A DNA stretch of 64,000 nt from Schistosoma mansoni (taxonomy: Eukaryota; Platyhelminthes; Trematoda; Strigeidida; Schistosomatidae). Below the pieces are notes generated by a model that did not search any database, was not told the DNA's origin, and saw nothing but the letters and a program-made list of their open reading frames with translations. The first letter of the stretch is position 1. Every line of letters begins with the position of its first letter. Below are positions 1 to 9,859 of the stretch, piece by piece. Location: assembly GCF_000237925.1 (NCBI RefSeq), contig NC_031495.1, positions 64,276,939 through 64,340,938 on the forward strand, in the 5' to 3' direction. The position numbers and the translations under genes are program-made.

Positions 1-231
1 ACCTCGTTTCCACAGCAAGATATACACCAAATTCCTAGAAGTAGTTAATTTAGTGGTGGTAATCTATAGAAGATAGGTTCTGTATAAGGATATAGTACAC
101 GATGAAAGACAGATATGAGGCAATTTTAATCTCACGGTTTAAGGGAAGATAAAGAGTATATACACCTGCGTCATTGTGGTCGATACTGAGCCATGTCACA
201 CAGTCTCCAACCATTGGTTACCATAGTTGTC
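1..231 (-). mobile_element. LINE-2 3' end fragment
   Basis: The reverse complement matches the last coding part and 3' UTR of the LINE-2 copy at 46278-47524 (the stretch encoding the end RNQWLETL...RSQWRRCIHSL). It begins at the window edge, so the left limit is unknown; it breaks off near 231, next to a SINE-B junction. Confidence 0.75.
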
Positions 232-257
232 TGCTAAAAATGCTCTTATGTAACTAT

Positions 258-360
258 CTGTGCACACTGCTGAGGAGTAACACAATGGGACGAAACGGTC
301 GTCCATTGCTTCCAGTTTTTTCATGGTGGTCTAGCTTCAACTGACTCATGATCACAACTA
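258..360 (+). mobile_element. SINE-B 3' part with hammerhead-like core
   Basis: Shares with other SINE-B copies the stretch from the ribozyme core to the tail TTCAACTGACTCATGATC. The core has CTGAGGA (270-276), GACGAAAC and the cleavage-type GTC (301-303), but stem II is weakened. The tRNA-like head is absent. The left flank is the same as that of the copy at 34838-34935, so both probably share an ancestral insertion or duplication. Confidence 0.7.
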
Positions 361-1910
361 TTAAAATCAAACATTATTCAATTGATGTATCTTTCAGTTT
401 ACATTATTCATTAAGATATTATCACTTCTTCATAACTAACAATGTTTACTCCAATCATATTTGATCTCATGTTTCTTATTTACAGTGAACATTCTTCTGT
501 ACAATCATGTTGACTACAATAAATCGATTGAAACTATCTTGTCACCATGTCTAATCTATACTGTGATGTATGTACATTACGATAAACCCGATTTGTGAAA
601 AGCTTCACTAACAACAAATTCGTACATCACAAATGCTTACTTACTTACGCCTGTTACTCCCAATCGAGCATAGACCTACAACCAGCATTCTCCAATCCAC
701 CCTGTCCTGTGTCTTCTTTTCTAGTTCTATCCAGTGTTTGTTCATTCTTCTCATGTCTGACTCTATTTCTCTGTGTAATGTGTTCTTTGGTCTTCCTGTT
801 ATCCTTTGGCCATTAGAATTCCATGTGACGGCTTACCTTGTGACGCAGTTGGGTGGTTTCCTCAATGTGTGTTTTCTTATGCACTTCAAGCGCTTCTTCC
901 TCATTTCTTCCTCCACTGGATGGAATCTGGTTTGTTCTCTTCCATAGTAGAATGTGGCTGATAGTGTCTGGCCAACGGATCCGAAGTTTCTTGCATAGAA
1001 AACTGTCGGTAGACACCTGTATGTTCTGAATGGTAACCTTCGTAGTTCTCCAGGTTTCCGCCCCAGATTTCCAGATGTTCATCAAATGCGAATATGCTGC
1101 TCTTCCTTTGTCGATTCACATCTGCATCAGATCCACCGTGTTCATCAATGATGCTGTCAAGATATGTAAAGGTGTACACAACCTCCAAAGCTTTTCCGTC
1201 AAGTGTAATTCGATTGGTGCATGTTGTGTTGTATCGAAGAATCTTGCTTTTCCATTTGAGTTTATTGAGACCTACTGCTGATGAAGCTACTGCTACACTG
1301 GTCGTCTTCTCCTCCATTTTCACAAATGCTTATAAACAGAATATATATATTAGTAATCCATTATTTACTTTACATAACCATAAATCATGTATATACTTGC
1401 TGAGTTACTACCTACAACCCACTTAGGTACTACAAATGACTTTTAATAAGGAGGAAACAACAAAATGATGTTTTTTAAAAGATAACCGTTGAAATGTTTA
1501 ACTTATTAATCACCTATTTGATAATAATAATAATAATAATAATACCAACCCTATTACGTCATCATACATATGACTTCAAATAGTAAATTGACTAATACAA
1601 CAAATGATATCAACTGTCAACTTATATTTGGACATAGGTGTGGCTTATTGACAAATGCCGTCAGATAAATGAATACAACTGATGAATCTTTGGTGATGTT
1701 ACACATCGTCTACTATAATATGTATGGACTCACTCATAAATTGAATCTAATTTCGTCAAGCCTATCAACATATATATGACGGATTATAGACTGATATTAC
1801 GTCATCATACATTTTATATCAAACTGTATAACGACCAACATATCAAATGAAATCAACTGTCAACTCATATTTGGATATAGGTGTAGCTTATCATGTCAAC
1901 GTGTCTCTCT
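361..1910 (+). repeat. DUP-A repeat, copy 1, carrying an RTE insertion
   Basis: Matches 5634-6340, 24211-25305, 31735-32150 (inverted) and 56400-57085 (inverted). The unit directly follows a SINE-B tail in several copies. It is split here by an RTE fragment at 640-1319. Near its right end about 110 bases recur imperfectly at 1545-1660 and 1790-1900 (both containing ATTACGTCATCATACAT and a TATTTGGA-ATAGGTG block). No coding capacity was recognised. It may be part of a larger unclassified mobile element. Confidence 0.7.
640..1319 (-). mobile_element. RTE (SR2-type) LINE 3' fragment with target duplication
   Basis: On the minus strand it encodes broken pieces of the RTE post-RT region: [27 protein letters not shown] and WPDTISHILLWKRTNQI, comparable to the same region of the copy at 25312-27461. 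The 3' end has the family's AGTAAGTAAG-type tail (read as TTACTTACGCC on the plus strand). It is flanked by TCACAAATGCTTA at 627-639 and an almost identical 13-mer at 1320-1332, a target-site duplication. 5'-truncated and interrupted by several stops. Confidence 0.85.
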
Positions 1911-1977
1911 CTCTGAAGTATCCAGATTGAACACCGCTACATAAAAGTGGGGGAGGGGAACAAAATATCAGAAGGTT

Positions 1978-2160
1978 TTGTGGATATTATAGTAATTTTA
2001 ATAGTTGAAATCATAAGTCAAATAAAGCTAGACCAACATGGAAACCTGGATGCGAACTGCTGAAGAGTCTCACAATAGGACGAAACGGCCGTCCAGTGCT
2101 TCCAGATTTTCCCTGGTGGTCTAGCTTCCATTGACTAACACTTTCAACTATGAAAATATG
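1978..2160 (+). mobile_element. SINE-B copy with inverted ends and intact hammerhead core
   Basis: The left end (about 1992-2048, containing GTTGAAATCATAAGTCAA and GACCAACATGGAAACCTGG) is the inverted counterpart of the right end (about 2094-2160). Between them lies the hammerhead core. The tRNA-like head seen in full copies is missing, leaving almost only inverted arms plus ribozyme. Confidence 0.75.
2055..2100 (+). ncRNA. Hammerhead ribozyme motif (SINE-B)
   Basis: CTGAAGA (2060-2066) fits CUGANGA. Stem II is formed by GTCT/AGGAC around a CACAAT loop. GAAA follows, then a very short stem III (ACG/CGT) and the cleavage-type GTC at 2091-2093. Stem I can form from ACTG upstream and CAGT downstream. 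All core residues are in place. Activity is inferred, not shown. Confidence 0.65.
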
Positions 2161-2667
2161 GAAACATGAATACATATTTAACTCACTTTATCACTTTTAA
2201 TGAAGTTAAATTTGTATTCGCTTCGTTTTTCTATTAGTTGATAAAGGTGCCTTACTTACTATCCGCTATTGAAGATAACTCATTCATTTCAATTTTACTT
2301 AGCTTGATGTATTTTGATTCTTCTGTTGATATTGACACCATGGAGTGTGGATGATTTTATTAGGAATGTTTATATTTTTATTTTTAACGGAGAAATACTT
2401 TATAACAGTTTTATCAATATGGACAGTTTTTGGAAATTGTTGAAATTTGTAGTTTACATTACGAACCGATCTAAATTAGACAATCATTAAAAACTAAAAG
2501 AAACTAGACAACTTTTTCATTCTAACATGGGGTTCCTTATTAATGCACACCTACGATCCCACTAGGGATCCAACCCAGAACTTTCAGGCCTCAGTTTGTT
2601 TTTAATTTTTAGACTCCTAAGTTGACATCTGATATTCTGTATTTATTTTTAATCTAATATCTCACAA
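2161..2667. other. AT-rich stretch without recognised gene
   Basis: Many stops in all frames. No repeat family was recognised by eye. Confidence 0.4.
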
Positions 2668-2875
2668 ATTACTTACTTATGTCTGTTATCCCTAGTTGAG
2701 CATAGGCCGCCAGTCAGCAGTCTTCAACCAACTCTGTCATGGCTTCTTTCTAGTTTCTGCCAAGGGCTGTTCATTTTTTTATTATAGGTTCAAAGTTTAC
2801 TGCGCAATGCGTTTTTAGTCTACCTCTGCCGTTTGCCTTCAAGATTCAAAGTTAGAAGGTTGCCTGGTGATGTTA
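2668..2875 (-). mobile_element. Diverged RTE 3' end fragment
   Basis: Contains the family's terminal signature on the minus strand (GGCGGCCTATGCTCAACT... then AAGTAAGTAA, seen as TTACTTATGTCTGTTA on the plus strand) and decayed sequence for the RRKNT/ENKRMN region. Older than most RTE pieces in the window. Confidence 0.6.
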
Positions 2876-3162
2876 TAACGAGTTTAGTTCATACACATTT
2901 CACTGATTAAAATTTTCCGTTTTTTTTCGAACACAGACTAATACTTTTGTGTCTAAGCGAGGACTTTGTAGGAACCTTTATATTATAAAACTTTTGAATA
3001 TGTCTAACCTAGGTAATATGACAGGGTAAAAAGACAAACTCAAATTTTTACTCGCTGGATTTTGGTCAAACGTTACTTCCGTTGTCAATTCAATGTAATG
3101 ATTACTAAATGTAGTATTTGTTTAATTTTCAGTGTGACATTATACTCAGTGACCCCCAATGC

Positions 3163-3680
3163 CCAGGTATGGCCGAAAAAGGGGAGAGTCAGATCTCCTT
3201 CTTGAAGTGCTCTCACATGGCCACGCGTATACAGACACTATCAGTGAAGTCCTGCTCACTGCCTTCCTGTGGCGGCGCTGTTGTTTACGAAATTGAGAGG
3301 ACGAAAAGTTAATGTCCGGTGCTTTAACCTGGTTGGTGGATACGGAAGAACCATAAAGGAGATTTGGAAATCTCTGATTCCGAACCAATAATGCACAAGG
3401 ACTCTAGTCTCCTGAGGGAACAAATGGCGTGTGAACCAATTATTGGTCACCGGATACCATGAAACTGCATCGCCTTACGTTGCTCCATTGCCTAGTGAAT
3501 CAGACTTTCAGGTCAAAGGCTCAGGGAGAGTGGCCCCTTTGAGGAAACCACGTGCTTCTGCCTGAGCACCCAGGCAGTAACATAGCCCTTACACAAATCA
3601 AATGACATGTGTGACACATATGTATTTGTTGCCCATGTGTACCAGTATGTATGTGTTCAAATAAATAAATTAAAATAAAT
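3163..3680 (+). repeat. Family F dispersed repeat
   Basis: Homologous to minus-strand copies at 37980-38335, 50045-50595 and 63015-63525 and to a fragment at 30330-30490. The plus orientation begins near a GTATGGCC-AGAGTGGGGAGAG type start, includes CACATGGCCACGCGTATA, and ends in TTCAAATAAATAAAT, an A-rich retroposon-like tail. No convincing frame is conserved among copies. Probably a SINE-like element or a LINE 3' end; the family was not identified. Confidence 0.65.
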
Positions 3681-3824
3681 CCTTTGTATTGAATTGACGT
3701 CGACTATGTTCAACATGGAATACAATCAAAAGTTTTATTACAAATTGATATGTGAACTTTTCCTAATTAACAATCAAACATACGTAGAAATCACTTAGTA
3801 TTATTTGTTTGAATCTTCCCATTA

Positions 3825-4075
3825 ATGCTTAGGACTGGAACTAGTCAGTCTCTTATTGGCATATGTACATACTGTGCGTATTGCCACAATATTGCCCGAA
3901 GTCACCAGCATTATAAGCAAAGATGGATAGTGGAATCCAGTTTGACGCGTGTTTCGTCGTATTTGGGACTCGTCAGCTCGATGCACCTGCATCTCAGAGT
4001 TGATATTCACTCTGAGACTCGAACCCAGTACATTTCGCTTCAAACGTCATCGCGTTATCCACTCAATATATAGTG
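3825..4075 (-). mobile_element. Smα-type SINE with hammerhead ribozyme
   Basis: On the minus strand: a tRNA-like head with GGATAACGCGATG (box A region) and GGGTTCGAGTCTCAGA (box B), then the hammerhead, then the conserved tail with TATTGTGGCAATACGCACAG and GAGACTGACTAGTTCCAG. Smα is a schistosome pol III-type retroposon known to encode hammerheads. Confidence 0.85.
3938..3982 (-). ncRNA. Hammerhead ribozyme (Smα)
   Basis: The minus strand carries CTGACGA (3970-3976), stem II GTC/GAC, GAAAC, a short stem III and GTC (3944-3946). Core residues are intact, but stem I is weak because the downstream flank reads AAACTGG instead of CTGGAT. Confidence 0.75.
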
Positions 4076-4589
4076 AATGTGTTTCCAATTAGGATTGTCT
4101 TGTTTTTGGGATGAACAATGATTCACTTGCACCAGTTTTCCATGTTCTTACTTCGCATCATGGAAATGTAGTTGTTCCTCGTCTTTTTAAGTACAAATAA
4201 TAGACAAAGTGGACATAACATTAAGTTTTTAAGAGTAGTTGACTATAAACTCTACACCTAGATTTTGTGCTATTCGGAAGTCATCTTTAATACATATTGT
4301 TTTATCTTGAGGCAATCAAATCAAACCTGCATTATAAATCGTCACGCATTTACTGTGAGACGTTATCACTGAGCTAGTCGAACTGAGATAGACATCGAGG
4401 AGACTACCTTCATCCATCCAATATCTCACTTCAGTACATGTGATGTTGTGTTAATATTACTCTCATTGTACATCAGCTATACTTGATTCCGATCATTAAG
4501 CTTATAATTTCATTTGACACACAACATCATTCAATAGTATGTACCCTGAATTCGCTAATTTTTTTTATCCAACTAATTTAGACTATTAT

Positions 4590-4740
4590 TGTTATGTTCT
4601 ATGGCCCGTCAAATATCAAGTGACAAAATCGCTAATCAGAATACCGACTTCTATGATCTTTTCCTGTGCTAAACCAATGATTCATTAACCTGCACTAGCA
4701 GCCTTGAGTCAACTCTCAGTCCTAATTCGTCCTCTGCATA
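4590..4740 (+). repeat. Family D repeat fragment
   Basis: Contains GTCAAATATCAAGTGAC and GTGCTAAACCAATGATTCAT, also seen at 21500-21720, 36640-36900 and 38930-39320. The family was not identified; no coding content. Confidence 0.5.
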
Positions 4741-4837
4741 GTAATATAAATTTTAAAAACTCAGAAAGTATAATGCTGATTCTCTTGGTTCTGCTTCACT
4801 AAAAAATAATGTCCAGTTCTAGCGAACGATACTTGGT

Positions 4838-5060
4838 TCGAGTCCAAAAGTGAACATCAACTCCGAGATATAGGTACGTCCTATTGATGAGTCCCATATA
4901 GGACGAAACGCGAGTCCTGGATTCCACTGCTAGTCACTATCCATCTTTGCTTATAAAGCTTGTGACTTAAGTCGATATTGAGGCAGTCCGCAAAATAAGC
5001 ACATATTCCAATAAGAGACTGATCAATTGCAGTCTGAAAGAACAATGAGAACATACAAAC
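4838..5060 (+). mobile_element. Smα-type SINE with damaged hammerhead core
   Basis: From the box B region (GGTTCGAGTCC at about 4830-4840) through the ribozyme to the tail ATTCCAATAAGAGACTGAT. In the core, the first residue of CUGANGA is T (4884, TTGATGA), which removes the C3-G8 pair known to be required, while GAAA and GTC (4914-4916) are kept. Probably inactive. Confidence 0.8.
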
Positions 5061-5284
5061 AAACAACAACAAGTGAACGTAAAAATGGTATTCCTAATAT
5101 GTGTGCTATAATCGCATCATCACTATTATTCTCAAATGATTATATAGCTTAATCAGTATGCCTTGTTTATAATTTATCAGTGCTATTTCAGTGGACATGG
5201 AGCTTTCAACATCGATAGTTATCAACGAATATATTCTCCTTCATACATCATGTGCAATTCAAACAATCAATCATTAATATCAGA

Positions 5285-5633
5285 ATTGGATTTGTGGATA
5301 TTATAGTATTTCTAACAGTTGAGATCATACGTCAATTGAAGCTGTTGTGAGATAGTAACTCACTGAAGACAATGGTGGACGGTTGCTCAATTTCATGGAT
5401 TGGTTGAAGTTAGACATTAACACCGTTGGATGCCAGCCGGCTCAGTGGTCTAGATGATAACCGATTGTACATGAGATCGATAGGTCCTGTGTTCGAATCT
5501 CGCTGGTCAGGATCGCTAATGCACCCTGCTGAGGAGTCCCACAATAGGACGAAACGGCTGTCCAATGCTTCGAGGTTTTCCATGGTGGTCTAGCTTCAAC
5601 TGACTCATGATCACAACTATTAAAATCAAACAT
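5285..5633 (+). mobile_element. Full-length SINE-B element with tRNA-like head, hammerhead and inverted ends
   Basis: The order is: left terminal arm (TTGTGGATATTATAGTA...GAGATCATACGTCAATTGAAGCT); a middle block beginning GTTGTGAGATAGTAACTCACTG; a tRNA-like head with CTCAGTGGTCTAGATG (box A-like) and GTGTTCGAATCTCGC (box B); the hammerhead core at 5529-5562; and a right arm (GGTTTTCCATGGTGGTCTAGCTTCAACTGACTCATGATC) inverted relative to the left. The mirrored copy is 57095-57425. Pol III transcription is inferred from the boxes. Confidence 0.8.
5521..5570 (+). ncRNA. Hammerhead ribozyme motif (SINE-B)
   Basis: CTGAGGA (5529-5535), perfect stem II GTCC/GGAC, GAAA, short stem III, GTC (5560-5562). 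Stem I pairing is partial in this copy. Core residues are intact. Confidence 0.65.
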
Positions 5634-6340
5634 TATTCAATTGATGAATCTTTCAGTTTACATTATTCATTAAGATATTATCACTTCTTTATAACTAACA
5701 ATGTTTACTCCAATCATATTTGATCTCATGTTTCTTATTTACAGTGAACATTCTTCTGTACAATCATGTTGACTACAATAAATCGATTGAAACTATCTTG
5801 TCACCATGTCTAATCTATACTGTGATGTATGTACATTACGATAAACCCGATTTGTGAAAAGCTTCACCAACAACAAATTTGTACTTCAGAAATGTTTATC
5901 AATAGAATATACATAATTTAGTAACCCATTATGTACTTTTCATAACCATAAATCATGTATATACTTGCTGCGTTACTACCTACAACCCACATAGGTACTA
6001 CAAATTACTTTTAATAAGGAGGAAACACCGAAACGGTGTTTTCTTGAAGATGATCGTTGAAATGTTTAACTTATTAATCACCTATTTGATAGTAGTAAAA
6101 CCAACCCTATTACGTCATCATGCATATGACTTCAAATAGTATCTTGACTAACACAACAAATGAAATACAACTGTCAACTCATATTTGGACATAGGTGTGG
6201 CTTATTGACAAATGCCTTCAGATTAACGACTACAATTACCGGAATCTTTGGTATTGTTACACATCGTCTACTGTAATATGTATGGACTCATTCATCAATT
6301 GAATTTAATTGATGAAGCCTATCAATATATAAATAGGACA
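5634..6340 (+). repeat. DUP-A repeat, copy 2 (empty RTE site)
   Basis: Same unit as 361-1910 but without the RTE insertion: around 5885-5905 the sequence runs straight through the site (TTCAGAAATGTTTATCAATAG). A hairpin with arms AAACACCG/CGGTGTTT lies at about 6026-6044, followed by a T run. It is conserved in the mirror copy (about 56704-56722). Confidence 0.75.
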
Positions 6341-6539
6341 GATCAAAGTGATTGATGAATAGATTATTATCATCTCTATTGAGAATTCTTATTTATTACA
6401 TAATCAATGGCTAACAGGGATTTGATATTGACTCCATATCAAGTGTTTATATTACCATGTTTTATCCTTATTTTCTGGTCTCTATTTTTGATAGTCTTCA
6501 AAAGTGATGGTAAGTATAAATGTTATAGAAAAACGGATA

Positions 6540-6690
6540 GGTTCTAAGTTCGAATCTCGTGAGGCGGGATTGTGGATGTCCACTGCTGAGCAGCCTCACA
6601 ATATGTCGAAACGGTCATCCAGTGCTTCAAAGTTCTCTATGGTGGTCTACCTTCAATTGATTCATGATCTCAACTATTAAAATAAGTATG
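6540..6690 (+). mobile_element. SINE-B, decayed copy
   Basis: Retains GTTCGAATCTCGTGAGGCGG (box B side), a damaged ribozyme region (GAGCAGCCTCACAATATGTCGAAAC) and the common tail. The mirror copy is 56045-56210. Confidence 0.7.
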
Positions 6691-6744
6691 ATGTTTGGTT
6701 GAATGACATTGAAATGTACTTGGAATCTGACAAAATCAAATTTT

Positions 6745-6912
6745 ATTAGATTGGAAATTTGTAGAATTTTAATAGTAATTTTTATAGTTGAATTCATGAG
6801 TTAGTATAAGCTAGACCATCATTGAAAACCCGGAAATACTGGATAGTCGTTTCGTCCTATTATGAGACTCCTCAGTAGTGAGCATCCATTGATGGTCTAG
6901 CTTAGATCATAC
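6745..6912 (-). mobile_element. SINE-B, inverted-arm copy
   Basis: The minus strand carries the tail arm and a ribozyme region (ACTGAGGAGTCTCATAATAGGACGAAAC split around the loop), then a second short inverted arm GATGGTCTAGCTTAGATCAT at the right. The mirror copy is 55795-55975. The head is missing. The GTC site has become ATC. Confidence 0.65.
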
Positions 6913-7344
6913 ATTAAAACAGTTTATACATAAAAGTCATTATTTCGACTAGCTGTAAACTGTCAGAAAATACGTTCCCTGAATAGTATCGATTTTTTCT
7001 TTCACATACGCTTGATCCCGATTTCATCAATCCAGTATACATAGATCAATTGCCCCTATTGACTACATCTAATTATTTCCAAGTGTTCGATTTCTTCAAG
7101 ATGTATTTTCCAAAAAATATCAACCTTGATTTGTATCATTTCTGAAATGGCTCAAATATATTCGACCTTTTAAAACAGTCAATCATATATAAAACAAGGC
7201 AAGTGACTTGAATTTCTATATTCACTATCATGGTGTTTGTGAACATTATCGATATGAAAGCCGGTTTTATTGATTAGCTGCTGATAGATTTTAGACTTTT
7301 TTAATGTGTGAATTGTCCCTAAGAAAATTGAAATCTTAAGGTAC

Positions 7345-8135
7345 TTTGGTACTTACTTACTTACGCCTGTTACCCTTCGTGGAGGTGCATAGGCCGCCCA
7401 ACAGCAGTCTCCAGCCAACCCTGTCCTGAGCAATCCTTCTCAGTTCTTTCCAATTAACATTCATCCTTTTCATATATGCTTCTATTTCCCAACGTAATGT
7501 GTTCTTTGGCCTTCCTCTTTTCCGCTTCCCTTTCGAATTCCAAGTTAGGGATCGCCTTGTAATGCAGTTTGATGATTTCCTAAATGTATGTCCGATCCAA
7601 TTCAAACGTCGTTTCCGAATTTCCTCTTCAGCTGGAAGTTGGTTTGTCCTCTCCCATAAAACGCCGTTGCTGATGATATCCGGCCAGTGAATGTTGAGTA
7701 TTTTGCGTAAACAACGAATAATAAATACTTGTACCTTCTTGATGATGGTTGTAGTAGTTCTCCACGTTTCAGCTCCGTACAGTAGGACCGCCAATTTGTA
7801 TCTCCTCATTTTCATTGCTATCTGACTGGTCTTCTCGGTCTCCCACATTGTCCGGACGTTCCATGTACCTATAAAAACTGTTGTTCTGGTTGTTAGAACA
7901 GTCATCGGCCTCGTGACTTCCAAAGAATCTCGACTTTTATCCTGAAGCGACATAATTCTTCCCTCAACTCCCAGGGCAGACTTTAAATGTTTCGAGTCAT
8001 TTTTTCTGGTTAGCATTTTTCAGCAAGTTAGTTTTCCACAGGATGGGGTGGCTAACCTATACTTAACCCTACTCCTTTGTGTTGGCTTGGGACCGACAAT
8101 AACTTTAGAAAAGCTACACGAGGAGTTGTACTTTG
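7345..8135 (-). mobile_element. Internally deleted RTE element
   Basis: Reads from the RTE 5' leader (about 8135: GTAGCTTTTCTAAAGTTATTG...) through the start of the endonuclease straight into the post-RT C-terminal region, ending with GGCGGCCTATGCACC...GTAACAGGCGTAAGTAAGTAAG at about 7350. Endonuclease body and reverse transcriptase are missing. Both natural ends are kept, as expected of a derivative that could be mobilised in trans by a full RTE. The mirrored copy at 54572-55340 has the same junction. Confidence 0.85.
7357..8016 (-). CDS. 219-residue open frame: RTE endonuclease N-terminus fused to RTE C-terminal region
   Basis: Residues about 45-60 ([16 protein letters not shown]) match the first strand of the APE-type endonuclease of RTE elements. 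At about residue 79 the frame passes directly into LLYGAETWR, then [51 protein letters not shown] and the terminal TKGNRRK of the post-RT region. Neither the endonuclease catalytic body nor any RT motif is present, so no enzymatic activity is expected. The join is in frame and the frame stays open for 219 codons, whereas the mirrored copy (54.6-55.3 kb) has several stops. Whether it is expressed is unknown; openness may be chance in a younger or better-preserved copy. Confidence 0.6.
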   Translation of the reverse strand: MLTRKNDSKHLKSALGVEGRIMSLQDKSRDSLEVTRPMTVLTTRTTVFIGTWNVRTMWETEKTSQIAMKMRRYKLAVLLYGAETWRTTTTIIKKVQVFIIRCLRKILNIHWPDIISNGVLWERTNQLPAEEEIRKRRLNWIGHTFRKSSNCITRRSLTWNSKGKRKRGRPKNTLRWEIEAYMKRMNVNWKELRRIAQDRVGWRLLLGGLCTSTKGNRRK

Positions 8136-8564
8136 GTAACTTGATCATTTATCTGGTTCCACTGTATCTTTAATTTGAAAATTCACATTGTTATGTTTCA
8201 TAGAGAACATTAAACTTCAGTATTTTCTTCTACTTAATACATTATCTTGTCAATATTGTACATGTTATAATAATCAGTTTTGATACAAATGCTTCATTGA
8301 TATCTATAGGAAGTGGGACTTGGAGAGTAAGTCATAGTTCAATGAATGAATAAATGTTCCAATCTTTCAACTAAACAATACAACACATTACTTTTGCATA
8401 GATATGTGACTTAGTACAAAATGAATAGTAGAGAGTGAATGAGGAGATTTGTTACCTTGAATAACAAACGGAAATAGACGTAGATGACAATTGGTGAAAT
8501 GTTTATCATTGAAAATGATTTTGTTAAGGTAATAATCTACCAAGTAATCTGGTAACATGTTCAA

Positions 8565-8765
8565 CATACTTACTTACTCTCCTACTTACGCCTGTTACCT
8601 CTCGTGGAGGAGCATAGGCCGCCCACCAGTCCTGGTTGGCGTTTTTTCAGCGAGATAGTTTTCTTAGAGATGGGATCGCTAACCCCATGCCCAACCCTCT
8701 TCCTTAACCCGGGCTGAGGACCGGCAGTAACTCTATAGGAGCTACAGACGGAGTTAACATGTTGA
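8565..8765 (-). mobile_element. Short RTE deletion derivative (5' leader joined to 3' end)
   Basis: On the minus strand an RTE leader (ACTCCGTCTGTAGCTCC...GCCGGTCCTCAGCC...) is joined after about 150 bases to the RTE 3' terminus (GGTGGGCGGCCTATGCTCC...GTAACAGGCGTAAGTAGG). All coding sequence is gone, giving a SINE-like unit of about 200 bp. The mirrored copy is 53950-54140, so it predates the duplication. Confidence 0.8.
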
Positions 8766-9039
8766 ACATATAAAAAATAATGTCGAATCATCATAAAAAT
8801 TCACTAGAGATTATAGATTTCTACGGAAACATATCGTGATCAATAATGTAGCCAAGACTTAATGAATTTTTGAAATGTACATCGAAGCATTTTGATGAAA
8901 GTAAACTCAAAAACAAACTATTGAATAAGGAACCCAGCTTCATAGATCTTCACAGATCAAGTTAGTTTACGATTCGAGAGTTAATAAAGCATCAAAAAAG
9001 AAAATGAGTTTACTTAAACAGTGTAATACAACTTACAAT

Positions 9040-9340
9040 TGATTGATTACTGGTGGTGATCAATATCATGTATATCAGGTCCTTCTTAATTCAGATCGAA
9101 TCCTATCGACCAAGTTACAATATAGCCACTAGTCTAGGTGACTCGAAATTGGTTGGAGGTAGTCAACGGGAAACCCTGGGTTTAGGTTTCATGCTACTTG
9201 ACACTTGTTAACTAAGTGTACCTGTAATCTTGTGAGAACTAATGCTCCCTGACGGATTCGATCCCGTGTCACTTAGCTTTACTGTTAGAAACGTTACCAC
9301 TGGGATGTATTTAAAATTGATTGATCACTGAGTAGTGATC
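9040..9340 (-). repeat. Family C repeat (tRNA-like SINE)
   Basis: On the minus strand it contains ACGTTTCTAACAGTAAAGC...GGGATCGAATCCGTCAGG, resembling box A and box B of a tRNA. Both ends carry a GATCACTGAGTAGTGATCAAT-type palindrome, and the AGTTACAATATAGCCACTAG block is shared with 40770-41060 and 53330-53690. Probably a third tRNA-derived SINE; no hammerhead core seen. Confidence 0.55.
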
Positions 9341-9859
9341 AATATCATGTATATCAAATCTTTCTTAGTGCAGATCGAATCCTATCAACTAAGTATTACA
9401 TAACTCTGATGATTGTTATAAAGCTTGTTATATTAGTAAGTATAATGATGAATTGCTAGCATTATTTAATATACATTCAGTTGATGTTATGACAAGCAAC
9501 TGATCAAATTTCCAATACCCCCTCCTATTTTTTTAGAAAGATATAGATTGGCTTATTCTTACCAAAGGGGGAAAAGTATGTTCTTCTATCTAAACCACTA
9601 CATTTTTTAATAATTTTCTAAATTCAATTGAGTCAACTTTCTATTTCTATCCAAATAATATTTTTTAGTTAAATCGAACTTGGTTTGTGTTTAATGAAAC
9701 GAAAGAAATATGTTCATGTGTAAGTGAATGATGAGAAATAGTAAATTAATGTTTTTATGGATTGATAAATCTAACTGGGAAATAAATCAGTCCTGAATGA
9801 ATCATATGCTCACTAGTGATTGGCTTCAAGAGGTATTTCTTGGAGTTCCAGGTAGAAGT

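Noticed and set aside
1094-1426. 110-codon plus-strand frame
   Set aside because: Antisense shadow of the RTE fragment at 640-1319.
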